NCBI GenBank assembly: GCA_034180345.1
Contig: JAXFOQ010000034.1
Location: 1-34,044 of the forward strand
Direction: 5' to 3'
DNA length: 34,044 nucleotides
From: RGIG5681 sp034180345
GTDB lineage: Bacteria; Bacillota_I; Bacilli_A; Erysipelotrichales; Erysipelotrichaceae
Shown here: positions 8,052 to 17,512 of the stretch, in pieces
How positions within the stretch are numbered: position 1 is the stretch's first letter
How the letters are laid out: each line of letters opens with the position of its first letter
The notes under the pieces: generated by a model
The model's database searches: none
Told to the model about the DNA's origin: nothing
The model's input: only the letters and a program-made list of their open reading frames with translations
Position numbers and translations under genes: made by a program

Positions 8052-8072
8052 AGGAAATATTTGGAGAATTAT

Positions 8073-9235
8073 ATGCTTGGAAGTATCGGATTAGTTATTG
8101 TTTTGGGTTATATTGGAGGTAGAATATTTAATTATTTTAAATTGCCTTCACTGGTTGGAATGATTATTGTAGGGATTATAATCAGTCCCTATTGTTTAAA
8201 TCTTATTGATTTAAAATTGATTGGTATTTCTACCCAATTGCGACAAATAGCCTTGGTGGTTATTTTAACACGAGCGGGACTTAGTCTTAATTTATCAAAT
8301 CTTAAAAAGATAGGAAGACCTGCAATATTATTGAGTTTTTACATGCCAGTATTGAAATGATTGGAGTGTTGATTCTTGGACCCTTATTATTGGGCTTGAA
8401 TGTTATTGATAGTTTAATTGTCGGCAGTGTTATTGCTGCAGTATCACCTGCGGTAGTGGTACCGAGAATGATTAAATTAATAGAAAATCACAAGGGTGAA
8501 AAACATCATCTACCAGAATTAATTTTAGCAGGGGCATCACTTGATGATATTTATGTCATCATTGTTTTTACAGCCTTGTTGGAGTTTGCGAAAAAAGAGA
8601 GTATTTCTTGGCTTAATTTTGTTAATGTTCCAATGAATTTAGTTTTAGGTATTACTATAGGTATTGTAATCGGTTATATTTTTGTTAGAGTTTATACTTA
8701 TTTTAAATTATCAAATGATATCGTGGTTTTATTACTTATGGGTCTATCTTTTTTATTACTTAGACTACAGGGTTTTGTTTCTTTTTCAGCCTTGCTTGCC
8801 ATAATGGTTATGGCGATGGTCATTAAATTTCAAAGTCCTAAACAAGCCACAAAATTATCGCTTATTTATAATAAGCTATGGCTAGTGGCTGAAATTATTT
8901 TATTTGTTTTGGTGGGCATCTCACTTAATGTCATGGTGGCATTAAATTACGGGGTAATGGCTATTTTATTAGTAATATTGGCACCCTTATTTAGAATGTT
9001 GGGAGTATATTTATCGGTATTAAAAACTAAGATTAATCGATCGGAAAAATTATTTTTGATGTTGGCATATATGCCTAAGGCAACAGTACAAGCCTCTATC
9101 GGTGGGATACCACTGGCTATGGGTTTGGCTTGTGGCAATATCGTTTTAACTATAGCGGTATTATCAATTTTAATCACAGCACCCTTGGGAGCTTTTTGTA
9201 TTGATTATTTTTCCGATAAATTACTTGTTGATTGA
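8073..9235 (+). pseudogene. cation/proton antiporter gene with one frameshift
   Basis: The product would be a ~390-residue monovalent cation:H+ antiporter (CPA superfamily), a many-pass membrane protein. ATG 8073 has GGAG at 8063-8066. The first frame covers three membrane segments (GYIGGRIFNYFKLPSLVGMI) and stops at 8358-8360. Restoring one T in the T5 run at 8336-8340 joins it smoothly (ILLSFLHASIEMIGV) to the second frame, which holds family hallmarks: AAVSPAVVVPRMIKL and ILAGASLDDIYVIIVF, with the paired Asp expected of the ion site. The second part begins with ATG 8357 overlapping the first stop as ATGA, so independent translation of two pieces is conceivable, but the break falls inside the transport core. 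I read it as a recent frameshift or a sequencing error. Confidence 0.75.
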
Positions 9236-9236
9236 G

Positions 9237-9253
9237 TGTTATAATATAAACAA
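9237..9253 (+). promoter_or_regulatory. extended -10 promoter giving leaderless addB mRNA
   Basis: TGTTATAAT (9237-9245) ends seven bases before the addB ATG at 9253, so transcription should start at or within a base of the start codon. No Shine-Dalgarno site exists upstream of the ATG. This is inferred from sequence alone. Confidence 0.6.
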
Positions 9254-11499
9254 TGACTAAAGTATATATTGTCGAAGATGACTATAAAGAAAAATTTATC
9301 GTTAAACACAGTCGCAATCAACTCAATGATTTTAAGGTTTACAGCAAGACAGAATTGTTAAATAGATACTATGATCATTATTTAGAAGCTGAACTTTTTT
9401 TGATTGAAAATGGTGGTTTAAACTATGAAACAGCTAATGAATATCTAAGGTATTTACCGTTTTTAAAGCTTGCTGAAACACCTACTTTAAAAAAACTTAA
9501 TGAATATCAAGAATTACTTATCAATAATGGCAAGGTTAGTGATCATCAATTATTTAGAAATTTTCTTAAAAATCAGGAAATAATTTTTTATCACCTCAAC
9601 TATGATCGTCGTTTAGATGAAATTAAAAATAGCTGTCAGGTGGTAGAGATTGGTTTTGAAAATAAATATTCAACAACAAGACACTACTATGAGTTTAGTG
9701 AAATTGATGATGAGATAATGGCTTTTTTTGAAGAGGTTGGTAAATTACTAGATCAGGGAATTGCGATTAATAAGATTAAATATGTAGCACTTGATCATCG
9801 TTATAATCATTATTTAAATATTTATAAACACTTATATGGTATTAATATCAATGAAACCAGGAGTTATTGCGGTAGTAAGGAATTAATTGCCTTCATTGAA
9901 AATTTAGATACTTATCAATCATTTGAAAAGGCCTATGAATTAATTGATCAATATTCTCCATTTAAGGAAGCTGCCTTGAGAATTATCAATGAATTTGAAA
10001 CATTATCAGATTATTGTTTTGATACTAAAAGAGAATGTGTCCTTTCAAAACTTAAAAATAGTTTGATAACTAAAAAATATACCGAAGCACTGCAAGAGGG
10101 ATGTTTTAGTGATGATGACGATGATTATATTTTTATTCTAGGTTTTAATGATGAGTATTATCCTAAAATCATCAGAAACAGATCCTTTATTTCTGATGAT
10201 GAGAAAAAAATGTTGGCACATAATACCACAGTTGAAGATTTTGAGGTTGCTAAAAAAGCCATTATTAATTTAATTCATAATCATCAAAGGGTCTATATCA
10301 GTTACACCAATAAGATTGCTGGCGATGATGTGCATTTATCCCAAATTGCCAATGAATTATCAATGATTAAAGATAATTATCTATTTAGTGATGAGCGTTA
10401 TTCAAAAACTGCCCACACTTTAAGGCTTAATCGTAAATTGGATAACCTGAGAAGATTCCATGAAAAAAATACAGTTATTGATGAATTATATAGTGTTTTA
10501 GGTGATCAATATGATAGTTATAACCATCAATATAATGGTCATTATCAAGAAAAAGAATTACATTTGTCATATTCAACCTTAAGTGCTTATAATATGAATC
10601 CCTTTTCTTATTTTGTAACGAAGGTTTTGGGTATTAATAGTCTTAAAGAAAAATTTGTTACTGTAATTGGAACTTATCTTCATGAAGTTATGGAAAGATG
10701 TGTTGGAACAGGTATTAACTACCTAGATATTAAAGATGAATTATTTAATAAATATCAATTCAGTCATAAGGAATGTATCTTGATTAATAATTTAGATGAA
10801 GAAATCCTTTATAATATTGACTTTATTAATGGTTATCATTTAACCAATGGTTTTATAGATATTAATCGTGAGGAAAAAGTTGAAATTGAATTACAGCCTG
10901 GAGTTTTTCTTAAGGGCTTTATTGATAAGTTAATTATTAAAGATGGTTTATTTATTATCATTGATTATAAGAAATATAGTAAAACTGCCAGTAAAAGTAT
11001 AAATTATTTGAAATATGGCATTAATAATCAGTTACCGATGTATATATATTTAATCCATAAAACAAGGCCAGAACTTAAATTTGGTGGGGTGTTTTTAAAT
11101 TACTTACTGCTTCAAAATAGTAGTGATGAGGATAAAAATTATGACACACTAAAAAAAGATGGTTTGAAATTAGTTGGTTATGTCAGCAGTGAAAATAATC
11201 GTTTAAATATTATTGATCAAACATCATCAACTGAAAATAAGTATTTAAAAATTAGAATTACGAAAAATGGTTCATTATACAAGGGCCATGGTTTTAACGA
11301 TGAAGAAGTAAGTGATATTTTGGATATTTTAGAAAATCGTTTACTTGAAAATATCCAAGCAATTAAAGATGGTGAATATCAGATAGCTCCACTTTATCTT
11401 AATGGCAAGGCCTGTGATGATTATGGTGGTTCGTATTATCGAGAAATCAGTTATGTGGAACCTGATGATTATAATTATATTGATGAGGAAGATGAATAA
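9253..11499 (+). CDS. addB: AddB/RexB-like nuclease subunit, compact form
   Basis: The partner of AddA in the helicase-nuclease that resects double-strand breaks for recombination. At 748 aa it is far shorter than B. subtilis AddB or streptococcal RexB (about 1,100 or more). Residues ~1-420 form a much diverged UvrD-like region with no Walker A. Residues ~440-735 form the RecB-type PD-(D/E)XK nuclease: LSYSTLSAYNMNPFSYF, GTYLHEVMERC, then GFIDKLIIKDGLFIIIDYKK with catalytic Asp, Asp and Lys, and a following Gln in NNQLPMYIYL. In AddB the nuclease is braced by a 4Fe-4S cluster. Here the first Cys position (CPF) reads NPF and the C-terminal Cys group is reduced to one (KACDDYGGSYY), so the cluster is missing. 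The TAA overlaps the addA ATG by one base (TAATG). The promoter predicts a leaderless transcript. Confidence 0.85.
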   Translation: MTKVYIVEDDYKEKFIVKHSRNQLNDFKVYSKTELLNRYYDHYLEAELFLIENGGLNYETANEYLRYLPFLKLAETPTLKKLNEYQELLINNGKVSDHQLFRNFLKNQEIIFYHLNYDRRLDEIKNSCQVVEIGFENKYSTTRHYYEFSEIDDEIMAFFEEVGKLLDQGIAINKIKYVALDHRYNHYLNIYKHLYGININETRSYCGSKELIAFIENLDTYQSFEKAYELIDQYSPFKEAALRIINEFETLSDYCFDTKRECVLSKLKNSLITKKYTEALQEGCFSDDDDDYIFILGFNDEYYPKIIRNRSFISDDEKKMLAHNTTVEDFEVAKKAIINLIHNHQRVYISYTNKIAGDDVHLSQIANELSMIKDNYLFSDERYSKTAHTLRLNRKLDNLRRFHEKNTVIDELYSVLGDQYDSYNHQYNGHYQEKELHLSYSTLSAYNMNPFSYFVTKVLGINSLKEKFVTVIGTYLHEVMERCVGTGINYLDIKDELFNKYQFSHKECILINNLDEEILYNIDFINGYHLTNGFIDINREEKVEIELQPGVFLKGFIDKLIIKDGLFIIIDYKKYSKTASKSINYLKYGINNQLPMYIYLIHKTRPELKFGGVFLNYLLLQNSSDEDKNYDTLKKDGLKLVGYVSSENNRLNIIDQTSSTENKYLKIRITKNGSLYKGHGFNDEEVSDILDILENRLLENIQAIKDGEYQIAPLYLNGKACDDYGGSYYREISYVEPDDYNYIDEEDE

Positions 11500-14400
11500 T
11501 GAAGTGGACAGTTGAACAAAAGGAGGCAATTAATGCCCGTTATCAAAATGTTTTGGTATCTGCTGGAGCTGGTTCTGGTAAGACGGCTGTTTTAACCGAA
11601 CGCATTGTGAAGATTTTAGAAGATGATCCTAATATTAGTATCAATAATTTTTTGGTATTGACTTTTACTAATGCTGCTGCTGCCAATATGAAACAAAAGG
11701 TCCGCGAGAAATTAACCAAGAATCACGATTATAAAAATTTATCCTTACTTGATACGGCTTTTATCACTACCTTTGATTCGTTTTCTTTAGCCTGTGTGGA
11801 AAGATTTCATAATATTTTAAATCTCAAACCTAATATTGGAGTGATGTCAGAAGAATTATTAACTTACTTAAGTATTAAATACCTTGATGAAATTTTTGAT
11901 GAGTATTATTTAAGTGATGATATATTATTTAAGCAATTAATTAAAAACTTTGTGATTGATAATGATCGACTTTTAAAAAAGCATATTTTAAGCATTAAAA
12001 AACAAATTGATTTATTGGTAGATACTGAAACTTTTTTAAAGGATGCTGATAATATTAATTATCAAATGTTATATGAGCGATACTATGAATTTTATCTGGC
12101 TGATATTAATAAGCAGATTGATAATTTGAAATTATTGATTGAAGAAGTACTGGTTTTAGCTGACAATGAGGATTTTAAGGATAAATTAACTGCTTTTAAG
12201 AATCGAATTAATAGTGTTGATGATTTTGATGGCGAAGGATTGAATTTTAAAATTTACAACAAGGCCGATGATGAAGTAAAGGAAGTTTGGAAAAAGCTTA
12301 GAGATCAATTTAACACTATCAAAAACACATTAAAGATTAAAAGTTATGAAGATCTTATCAAGGAAGTAACATATATTAAAGATGATGTCAGTATTATTGC
12401 GACTATCATTTTAAAACTAAATCAGCGTCTTGAACAATTTATGAAGGATAATAATATCTTTTCATTTAATGTTATCGCTAAAATGGGAATTAAGTTATTA
12501 CAGGCATTTCCTGAGGTTGCTGAAACTTTAAAGCATGAATTTACTGAAATTATGATTGATGAATATCAAGATACTTCTGATCTTCAAGAGATATTTATGA
12601 GTTATATCGCTAATAATAATGTTTATATGGTTGGCGATATTAAACAATCTATCTATCGTTTTAGGAATGCCAACCCTGGGATATTTGCCGAAAAATACCA
12701 AAAATATCTACAAGGAAAGGGCGGAAGATTAATTAATTTAAAGGATAATTTTAGAAGTCGTAACGAAGTTATTGAGGGTATCAATGATATTTTTGATGGT
12801 TTAATGAGTGAAAAACATGGTGGTATTGATTATCAAAATCATCATCGAATGATTTTTGGTAATAAGTCTTATTTGGAAAATAATCAATATCGAATGAAGA
12901 TTTATCAATACAACCATAAAAAACAATCCTATTTAGAACCTGAAATTATTGCCAGAGATATTAAGGATAAAATTAATAATCACTATCAGGTGGCTGATGG
13001 TAAAGGTAATTTGCGTGATGTTAATTATGGTGATTTTGCGATTATTGTTCAAAGTGGTAGTAAGAATGATTTATATAAATTAGCTCTTACTGCTGAAAAT
13101 ATCCCCGTTAATTTAATCGGTGATACTAAAATTAGTGATAATAATGTCTTCTTATCATTAAAATCAATGATTAAATTAGTGGTCTTAATGAATAAATTTA
13201 ATAACGATCATTTAAAGGGTAAGGCTTTTAAAGAGCTTTTTAATGAACTGAAGTATTATTTTGTATCGGTGGCACGAAGTTTTATTTGCCGTCTTGATGA
13301 TGATATGATTACTGATATTATTCGTAATCAAGAATTTAAAGACTTTCCTTTTTACCCTAAGATTATGGAACTAACAACCAATCTTAAGGAGATGAATGCC
13401 TATGATTTATTCAGTGGTATTCTTGAAAGTTTTGAGGTCTATACCAAGATAACAAGCATTAAGGATGTTGATATGGCATTTACTATTATTGATAAACTTA
13501 GGGCCTGTGCTGAAGAATTTGTATTATGTAATCTTTCGATTGATGAATTTGTTTTATTATTAGATAGTGTTGAAAGAGATGATTTTGATTTTAGAATGGG
13601 CGCCACAAGTGCTCCTGGTAATGCTGTTACCCTCATCAACATTCATAAGTCTAAGGGTTTAGAATATAAGATTTGTTATTACCCAGGATTGAGTAGTAAA
13701 TTTAATGAAAGTGATTTAAATAATAAATTTTTCTTTAATCAAAATACTGGTATTGTAATACCCTATGTTAGAAATCGTCTTGAAAAAGAAACCTTTTTAA
13801 AGGAATTATATCGCTATGAAATTAAAAAAGCTGATCTTGATGAAAAGATAAGATTGTTATATGTGGCATTAACGCGTGCGCAAGAAGAAATTATTTTATT
13901 TATTGATGGAAATGGAAAGATCAGTGAAGATAAAAACTTTAACAGTTTTATTAGAAGTGTAGATCTTAATCATGTTGATATTAAGGTGGTTGATGAAATT
14001 GGTCATCGTCAAAATATTAAAATACAGTGGAAAGAACTTATTGACCATCAAAATAGACCACTAACCTTTAAAAATATCAAGATTGATAGTACGGTTATTA
14101 ATAGAAAACATATTTCTAAAGTTATTAAACACATCAGTAAGGGTGATGAAAAAAAGATAATGAGTTTAGGTACTAAAATTCATGAATATTTAGAATACTT
14201 AGATTTTAATAATACTGATTATCATCTAATTGATGAACAATATCGTCCATATATTAAGGCTTTTATAGACTGTGGCTTAAATTTTAAAGATGCTAAAGCC
14301 TATCATGAATATGAATTTTATACTGAGGATAGCCATGGTATTATCGATCTTATTTTAGAGTATGAAGATAAGCTAATTATTGTTGATTATAAACTTAGTA

Positions 14401-14534
14401 ATATTGATGATGAATCATATAAAAATCAATTAAGTGTTTATAAAAAGTATTTAACTACTTTAAGCAATAAAAAAATCGAAACATATTTATATTCGATTTT
14501 AAAACAAGAATTAAAAGCTCTAATTTTAGATTAA
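11499..14534 (+). CDS. addA: ATP-dependent helicase/nuclease subunit AddA
   Basis: A UvrD/Rep-family helicase with a C-terminal RecB-type nuclease, 1011 aa (B. subtilis AddA is about 1,230, so this is compact). Residues in order: Q motif VEQKEAI, Walker A SAGAGSGKTAVL (21-32), motif Ia LTFTNAAAANMK, Walker B MIDEYQDT (~352-359), motif III VGDIKQSIYRFRNA, motif IV DNFRSR, motif V INIHKSKGLEYK, motif VI RLLYVALTRAQEE. The nuclease domain has GTKIHEYLEYLDF (~890) and GIIDLILEYEDKLIIVDYK (~947-966). A GAGGAAG site within the end of addB precedes ATG 11499, coupling the two genes. The stop overlaps the tail of the convergent mgtE gene by nine bases, with no terminator between. All motifs look intact, so the enzyme should be active. 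Confidence 0.96.
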   Translation: MKWTVEQKEAINARYQNVLVSAGAGSGKTAVLTERIVKILEDDPNISINNFLVLTFTNAAAANMKQKVREKLTKNHDYKNLSLLDTAFITTFDSFSLACVERFHNILNLKPNIGVMSEELLTYLSIKYLDEIFDEYYLSDDILFKQLIKNFVIDNDRLLKKHILSIKKQIDLLVDTETFLKDADNINYQMLYERYYEFYLADINKQIDNLKLLIEEVLVLADNEDFKDKLTAFKNRINSVDDFDGEGLNFKIYNKADDEVKEVWKKLRDQFNTIKNTLKIKSYEDLIKEVTYIKDDVSIIATIILKLNQRLEQFMKDNNIFSFNVIAKMGIKLLQAFPEVAETLKHEFTEIMIDEYQDTSDLQEIFMSYIANNNVYMVGDIKQSIYRFRNANPGIFAEKYQKYLQGKGGRLINLKDNFRSRNEVIEGINDIFDGLMSEKHGGIDYQNHHRMIFGNKSYLENNQYRMKIYQYNHKKQSYLEPEIIARDIKDKINNHYQVADGKGNLRDVNYGDFAIIVQSGSKNDLYKLALTAENIPVNLIGDTKISDNNVFLSLKSMIKLVVLMNKFNNDHLKGKAFKELFNELKYYFVSVARSFICRLDDDMITDIIRNQEFKDFPFYPKIMELTTNLKEMNAYDLFSGILESFEVYTKITSIKDVDMAFTIIDKLRACAEEFVLCNLSIDEFVLLLDSVERDDFDFRMGATSAPGNAVTLINIHKSKGLEYKICYYPGLSSKFNESDLNNKFFFNQNTGIVIPYVRNRLEKETFLKELYRYEIKKADLDEKIRLLYVALTRAQEEIILFIDGNGKISEDKNFNSFIRSVDLNHVDIKVVDEIGHRQNIKIQWKELIDHQNRPLTFKNIKIDSTVINRKHISKVIKHISKGDEKKIMSLGTKIHEYLEYLDFNNTDYHLIDEQYRPYIKAFIDCGLNFKDAKAYHEYEFYTEDSHGIIDLILEYEDKLIIVDYKLSNIDDESYKNQLSVYKKYLTTLSNKKIETYLYSILKQELKALILD

Positions 14535-15869
14535 TTTATGAATAAATAATTGGGCAAGACCCAAAAAGGCGAAAAAGCCACAAACATCAGTAACGGTTGT
14601 CAGGAAGATTGAGCTTGCCAAGGCAGGGTCAATTTTTAGTGCTTTTAGGGTTAGGGGAATAATTAAACCCGATACCCCAGCTAAAATTAAATTAATAATC
14701 ATTGCCAATAAGATAATGATTAATAAATAGATATTTTTATAGAATATTGCCATAATACCGCCAGTGATTAAACCGATAATTAAACCATTGACTAAGCCAA
14801 TTACAAATTGTTTATATATTAAAGGTAGGGAATCCTTTAGTTCAGCTTCACCCATGGTAATACTTCTGATGATAATTGAAAGTTCTTGGGCGCCAGCATT
14901 ACCGCCCATTCCAGCAATAATGGGATTGATAGCAGCCAGGGCTACCACCTTAGTGATGACATCACTAAATATACTGACAGTAAAGGCAGCTATGAAGGCT
15001 GTAACTAAATTTACCAATAACCAAGGTAATCGCAATTTAATTGAGCTGATGATGGGGGTTTCAATATCTTCTTCACTACTGACACCAGCCATTCTCATCA
15101 TATCTTCATTATGTTCTTCAACGATAACATCAATAATATCATCAATGGTGATAATTCCGATTAATTGTTTCTTATGATTGACCACAGGCATAGCTTTTAA
15201 GTCGTACTTAGATACCAATAAAGATACTTCTTCTTGATCATCTTCTGGATGCACATAGATAAGATCAGTATCCATAATATCAGCGATACTGTTGCTGTAG
15301 GGTGTTACTAAAATATCGCGAAGATTTACAATTCCAATTAATTCATTTTTATTGTCAGTAACAAATATAGTATCAATAACCTCTGTTTTAGGGGCTATCT
15401 CTTTTAATTTATCAATGGCTTTTTGAATGCTGAGATGGGCTTTAACCACACAATATTCGGTGGTCATAATACCACCAGCACTATCCTCTTTGTAACTTAA
15501 TAAAGTTCTGATTACTTCCTGATCGGATTTTTTCATCAGATTAATTAATGATTTTTGGCGGGCAATTTTCATATCGCCTAGAATATCAACAATATCATCT
15601 TTAGACATATGACTAAAGACCTGCAAGATAGCTCGATCATCAAGATTATTAAGGATTTTAAGTGAAGATTCAATTGAGCTTTGTTCCACTACAAAAGCCA
15701 ACTGATTATAAGAAAGGCGTTTGATGAAGGTAAGAAGTTCTTCATCATTCATATCTTCAACTATTTCAGCAATATCAATAGCGTGATCACTGTCTAATAA
15801 TTCACAAAGTTCTTCATCACTAAGACTTGATAATGTTTCGATATTGAAATCTTCTTTGAGGAAATCCAT
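14526..15869 (-). CDS. mgtE: magnesium transporter MgtE (copy 2)
   Basis: A second MgtE, 447 aa. Layout as for the family: helical N domain to ~130, CBS pair ~135-255 (second ending QLIGIITIDDIIDVIV), then five membrane segments from ~283. The pore motif GGNAGAQ is at 322-328, and the late membrane Asp is in TTVTDVCGF. It differs from copy 1 at most positions outside these motifs, so the two are old paralogues. Its start has no Shine-Dalgarno site, and an exact TATAAT lies six bases upstream, predicting a leaderless mRNA independent of the ArsC-like gene 32 bases upstream. Unlike copy 1 it therefore has no leader RNA, suggesting constitutive supply beside a regulated copy. It converges on addA with a nine-base overlap. 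Confidence 0.95.
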   Translation of the reverse strand: MDFLKEDFNIETLSSLSDEELCELLDSDHAIDIAEIVEDMNDEELLTFIKRLSYNQLAFVVEQSSIESSLKILNNLDDRAILQVFSHMSKDDIVDILGDMKIARQKSLINLMKKSDQEVIRTLLSYKEDSAGGIMTTEYCVVKAHLSIQKAIDKLKEIAPKTEVIDTIFVTDNKNELIGIVNLRDILVTPYSNSIADIMDTDLIYVHPEDDQEEVSLLVSKYDLKAMPVVNHKKQLIGIITIDDIIDVIVEEHNEDMMRMAGVSSEEDIETPIISSIKLRLPWLLVNLVTAFIAAFTVSIFSDVITKVVALAAINPIIAGMGGNAGAQELSIIIRSITMGEAELKDSLPLIYKQFVIGLVNGLIIGLITGGIMAIFYKNIYLLIIILLAMIINLILAGVSGLIIPLTLKALKIDPALASSIFLTTVTDVCGFFAFLGLAQLFIHKLI

Positions 15870-15881
15870 AATAAAATTATA
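15870..15881 (-). promoter_or_regulatory. promoter giving leaderless mgtE (copy 2) mRNA
   Basis: TATAAT on the minus strand (15881-15876) is six bases before the ATG at 15869. No ribosome site is present in the gap. It lies in the 32-base space after the ArsC-like gene. Confidence 0.5.
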
Positions 15882-15901
15882 ACCTAAAACTTAGTGATTA
15901 T

Positions 15902-16237
15902 TTATTTAATTTTAAAACCGAATATAACTTCATCATCGGTTACTATGACGGGTCTTTTAATCAACATTCCATGTTTTGCCAGCAATGTTAATTTTTCTTC
16001 ATCATTCATTTGTTTAAGTCTTTCTTTTAAATTCATTTCCCGATAAATAAGTCCAGAAGTATTGAATAATTTATTTAGTGGTAAACCACTTTTCTTGAAA
16101 TAATTAATTAGTTCTTGTTTAGTTGGTGGTTTCTCTTTAATGTTTTGATATTCTATTTCATATCCTTGTTGTAAATAGTAGTTGTAAGCCTTTTTGCAGG
16201 TTGTGCAGGGAGGGTATCCAATAAATAACATTTTCAT
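15902..16237 (-). CDS. ArsC/Spx family thioredoxin-fold protein
   Basis: A small cytoplasmic protein of 111 aa, the family's usual length. It opens with the ArsC/Spx strand-helix and a CxxC motif, PPCTTCKKA (residues ~9-17), then KPPTKQELINYFKKSGLP, YREMNLKERL and KRPVIVTDDEVIFGF, all typical of the YffB/ArsC/Spx family. In Spx the CxxC is a redox switch on a protein that binds RNA polymerase; in others the first Cys is a reductase nucleophile. The conserved RPV segment fits either, so I leave it unnamed. There is no Shine-Dalgarno site before ATG 16237, and TAATAT six bases upstream may make it leaderless too. It lies just upstream of mgtE copy 2 on the same strand and diverges from padR. 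Confidence 0.85.
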   Translation of the reverse strand: MKMLFIGYPPCTTCKKAYNYYLQQGYEIEYQNIKEKPPTKQELINYFKKSGLPLNKLFNTSGLIYREMNLKERLKQMNDEEKLTLLAKHGMLIKRPVIVTDDEVIFGFKIK

Positions 16238-16306
16238 AATCTTATATTAATAAAATTAGTAATTAAGTTCAAATATTATAAATGTAATAATATCCAGTTT
16301 TTCTTA

Positions 16307-16335
16307 TTGACAATATACTATGTTAAGTATAGTAT
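16307..16335 (+). promoter_or_regulatory. padR promoter with overlapping palindromic operator
   Basis: TTGACA (16307-16312), a 17-base spacer and TAGTAT (16330-16335) form a strong promoter. A perfect 7+7 inverted repeat, atactat-N7-atagtat at 16315-16335, fills most of the spacer and the whole -10 element. PadR-family regulators commonly bind such AT-rich palindromes in their own promoters, so it is the likely autoregulatory operator. Confidence 0.75.
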
Positions 16336-16355
16336 TATGTAAAAGGAGGTATATT

Positions 16356-16676
16356 ATGGATGCCCAATTAAAAAAAGGTTCTCTTGATGTATTGGTGTTA
16401 TCAGCTATTTCAAGAGGAAGTAATTATGGTTATCGAATTATTAAAGATTTAAAAGATTTTTATGAAATTAGTGAATCTACGCTTTATCCGATTTTAAAAA
16501 GATTGGAAGCCAATCAGTTAGTAAAGGTTAAAGATGAAATACATAATGGAAGAAATCGTAAAATTTATGTCATTACTAAACTTGGATATGAAAGAATGGT
16601 TGAATTTTTAGAAGATTTTAAAGAGTTATTGACAGTATATGCTGTGATTAAGAAGGGAGTTGATGAATATGAATAA
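16356..16676 (+). CDS. PadR family transcriptional regulator
   Basis: A winged-helix DNA-binding repressor, 106 aa. The N-terminal half is a canonical PadR domain: KKGSLDVLVLSAISRGSNYGYRI, ESTLYPILKRLEANQLV, then the wing with NGRNRKIYVITKLGYERM. A short C-terminal helix for dimerisation follows. ATG 16356 is chosen because AAAGGAGG lies directly upstream; an in-frame ATG at 16320 would lie inside the promoter. It overlaps the next gene by eight bases. PadR proteins of this size next to a DUF1700 gene are a frequent envelope-stress type arrangement in Firmicutes. It probably represses its own operon through the palindrome at 16315-16335. Confidence 0.92.
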   Translation: MDAQLKKGSLDVLVLSAISRGSNYGYRIIKDLKDFYEISESTLYPILKRLEANQLVKVKDEIHNGRNRKIYVITKLGYERMVEFLEDFKELLTVYAVIKKGVDEYE

Positions 16677-17511
16677 GACAACTTTTCTTAGGAGATTAAA
16701 TGAATTATTATTTAATGTTGTTGATAAAGAAAGAGAAAAAGTTATCAATTATTATGATGAATTAATTGAAGATAAAAAAGAAGATGGATTAAGTGAAGAA
16801 GAAATAGTTAATTCATTAGGCGATCCACAAATTATTGCCGAGAGTATTCTTCAAGATTCACCGATTAAGAATAAGTATGATAATAATATTCGTAATCTAA
16901 TTTTTGATGAAGAAATTGATAATATTGATGAAATTCGTATTGAAAATGTATATTTTAATATTAGAATTATCAGATCATTAGATTATTTGGTTAGGGTTAA
17001 TTATTATGAATCGGATGCCTATCACTTTAAAGTTAAATTGAGTGGTAGAAAATTAAAGGTGGAGTATGAATCGAAAAATATCGGCTCAATGTTTGGTAGT
17101 TTTATTCAAAAGACACCATTGGAATTGGTTATTGAAATACCTGAGGATAAATTAGAAAAACTAAAGATAGATAATGTATCAGGTAAGATTTTACTTGATG
17201 GTATTGCGATTGAAGAAAAAATTTCAATTAATACCATTAGTGGTGAGGTAGCGCTTAGTGATGTCAGTGTTTCAAAAATTGATATTGACAGTGTTACGGC
17301 TGGAATATACGGAGTTAATGTTTTGGCAGATAAGACGGACATTGATGTTGTTAGTGGTAGGGTTGAACTTTTAATGAGTGGTAGAGCCTGCGATTATCAA
17401 TTAAATACCGATAGCCTTTTCTCGGATAACAGACAAAACATCGGTGCTGAACGAATTGTTGATATTGACAGTGTGGTATCTAAACCAATAGTTAAATTTA
17501 CGGAGGATTAA
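16669..17511 (+). CDS. DUF1700 (HAAS) and DUF4097 domain protein
   Basis: The product has 280 aa. Residues ~1-65 are a HAAS/DUF1700 domain (FLRRLNELL, then EREKVINYYDELIEDK and SLGDPQIIAESIL), a small helical unit that partners PadR-type regulators. Residues ~90-265 are a DUF4097-type right-handed beta-helix with repeated strands (KLKIDNVSGKILLDG, ISINTISGEVALSD, KTDIDVVSGRVELLM). No signal peptide or membrane helix is visible between the two, which is unusual because such fusions often carry one. ATG 16669 is chosen for its 9-base distance from GGGAG (16655-16659), starting inside the end of padR. The function is unknown. The context suggests an envelope-related sensor controlled by the PadR protein. 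Confidence 0.85.
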   Translation: MNKTTFLRRLNELLFNVVDKEREKVINYYDELIEDKKEDGLSEEEIVNSLGDPQIIAESILQDSPIKNKYDNNIRNLIFDEEIDNIDEIRIENVYFNIRIIRSLDYLVRVNYYESDAYHFKVKLSGRKLKVEYESKNIGSMFGSFIQKTPLELVIEIPEDKLEKLKIDNVSGKILLDGIAIEEKISINTISGEVALSDVSVSKIDIDSVTAGIYGVNVLADKTDIDVVSGRVELLMSGRACDYQLNTDSLFSDNRQNIGAERIVDIDSVVSKPIVKFTED

Positions 17512-17512
17512 C

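Noticed and set aside
8357..9235. Independent antiporter gene starting at ATG 8357 with ATGA coupling to a separate 99-aa gene.
   Set aside because: The break falls inside a conserved transport core, and restoring one T makes a full-length normal antiporter.
14764..15177. Open frame of 137 codons on the plus strand within mgtE copy 2.
   Set aside because: It is the antisense shadow of a well-supported MgtE gene and has no family features or ribosome site.
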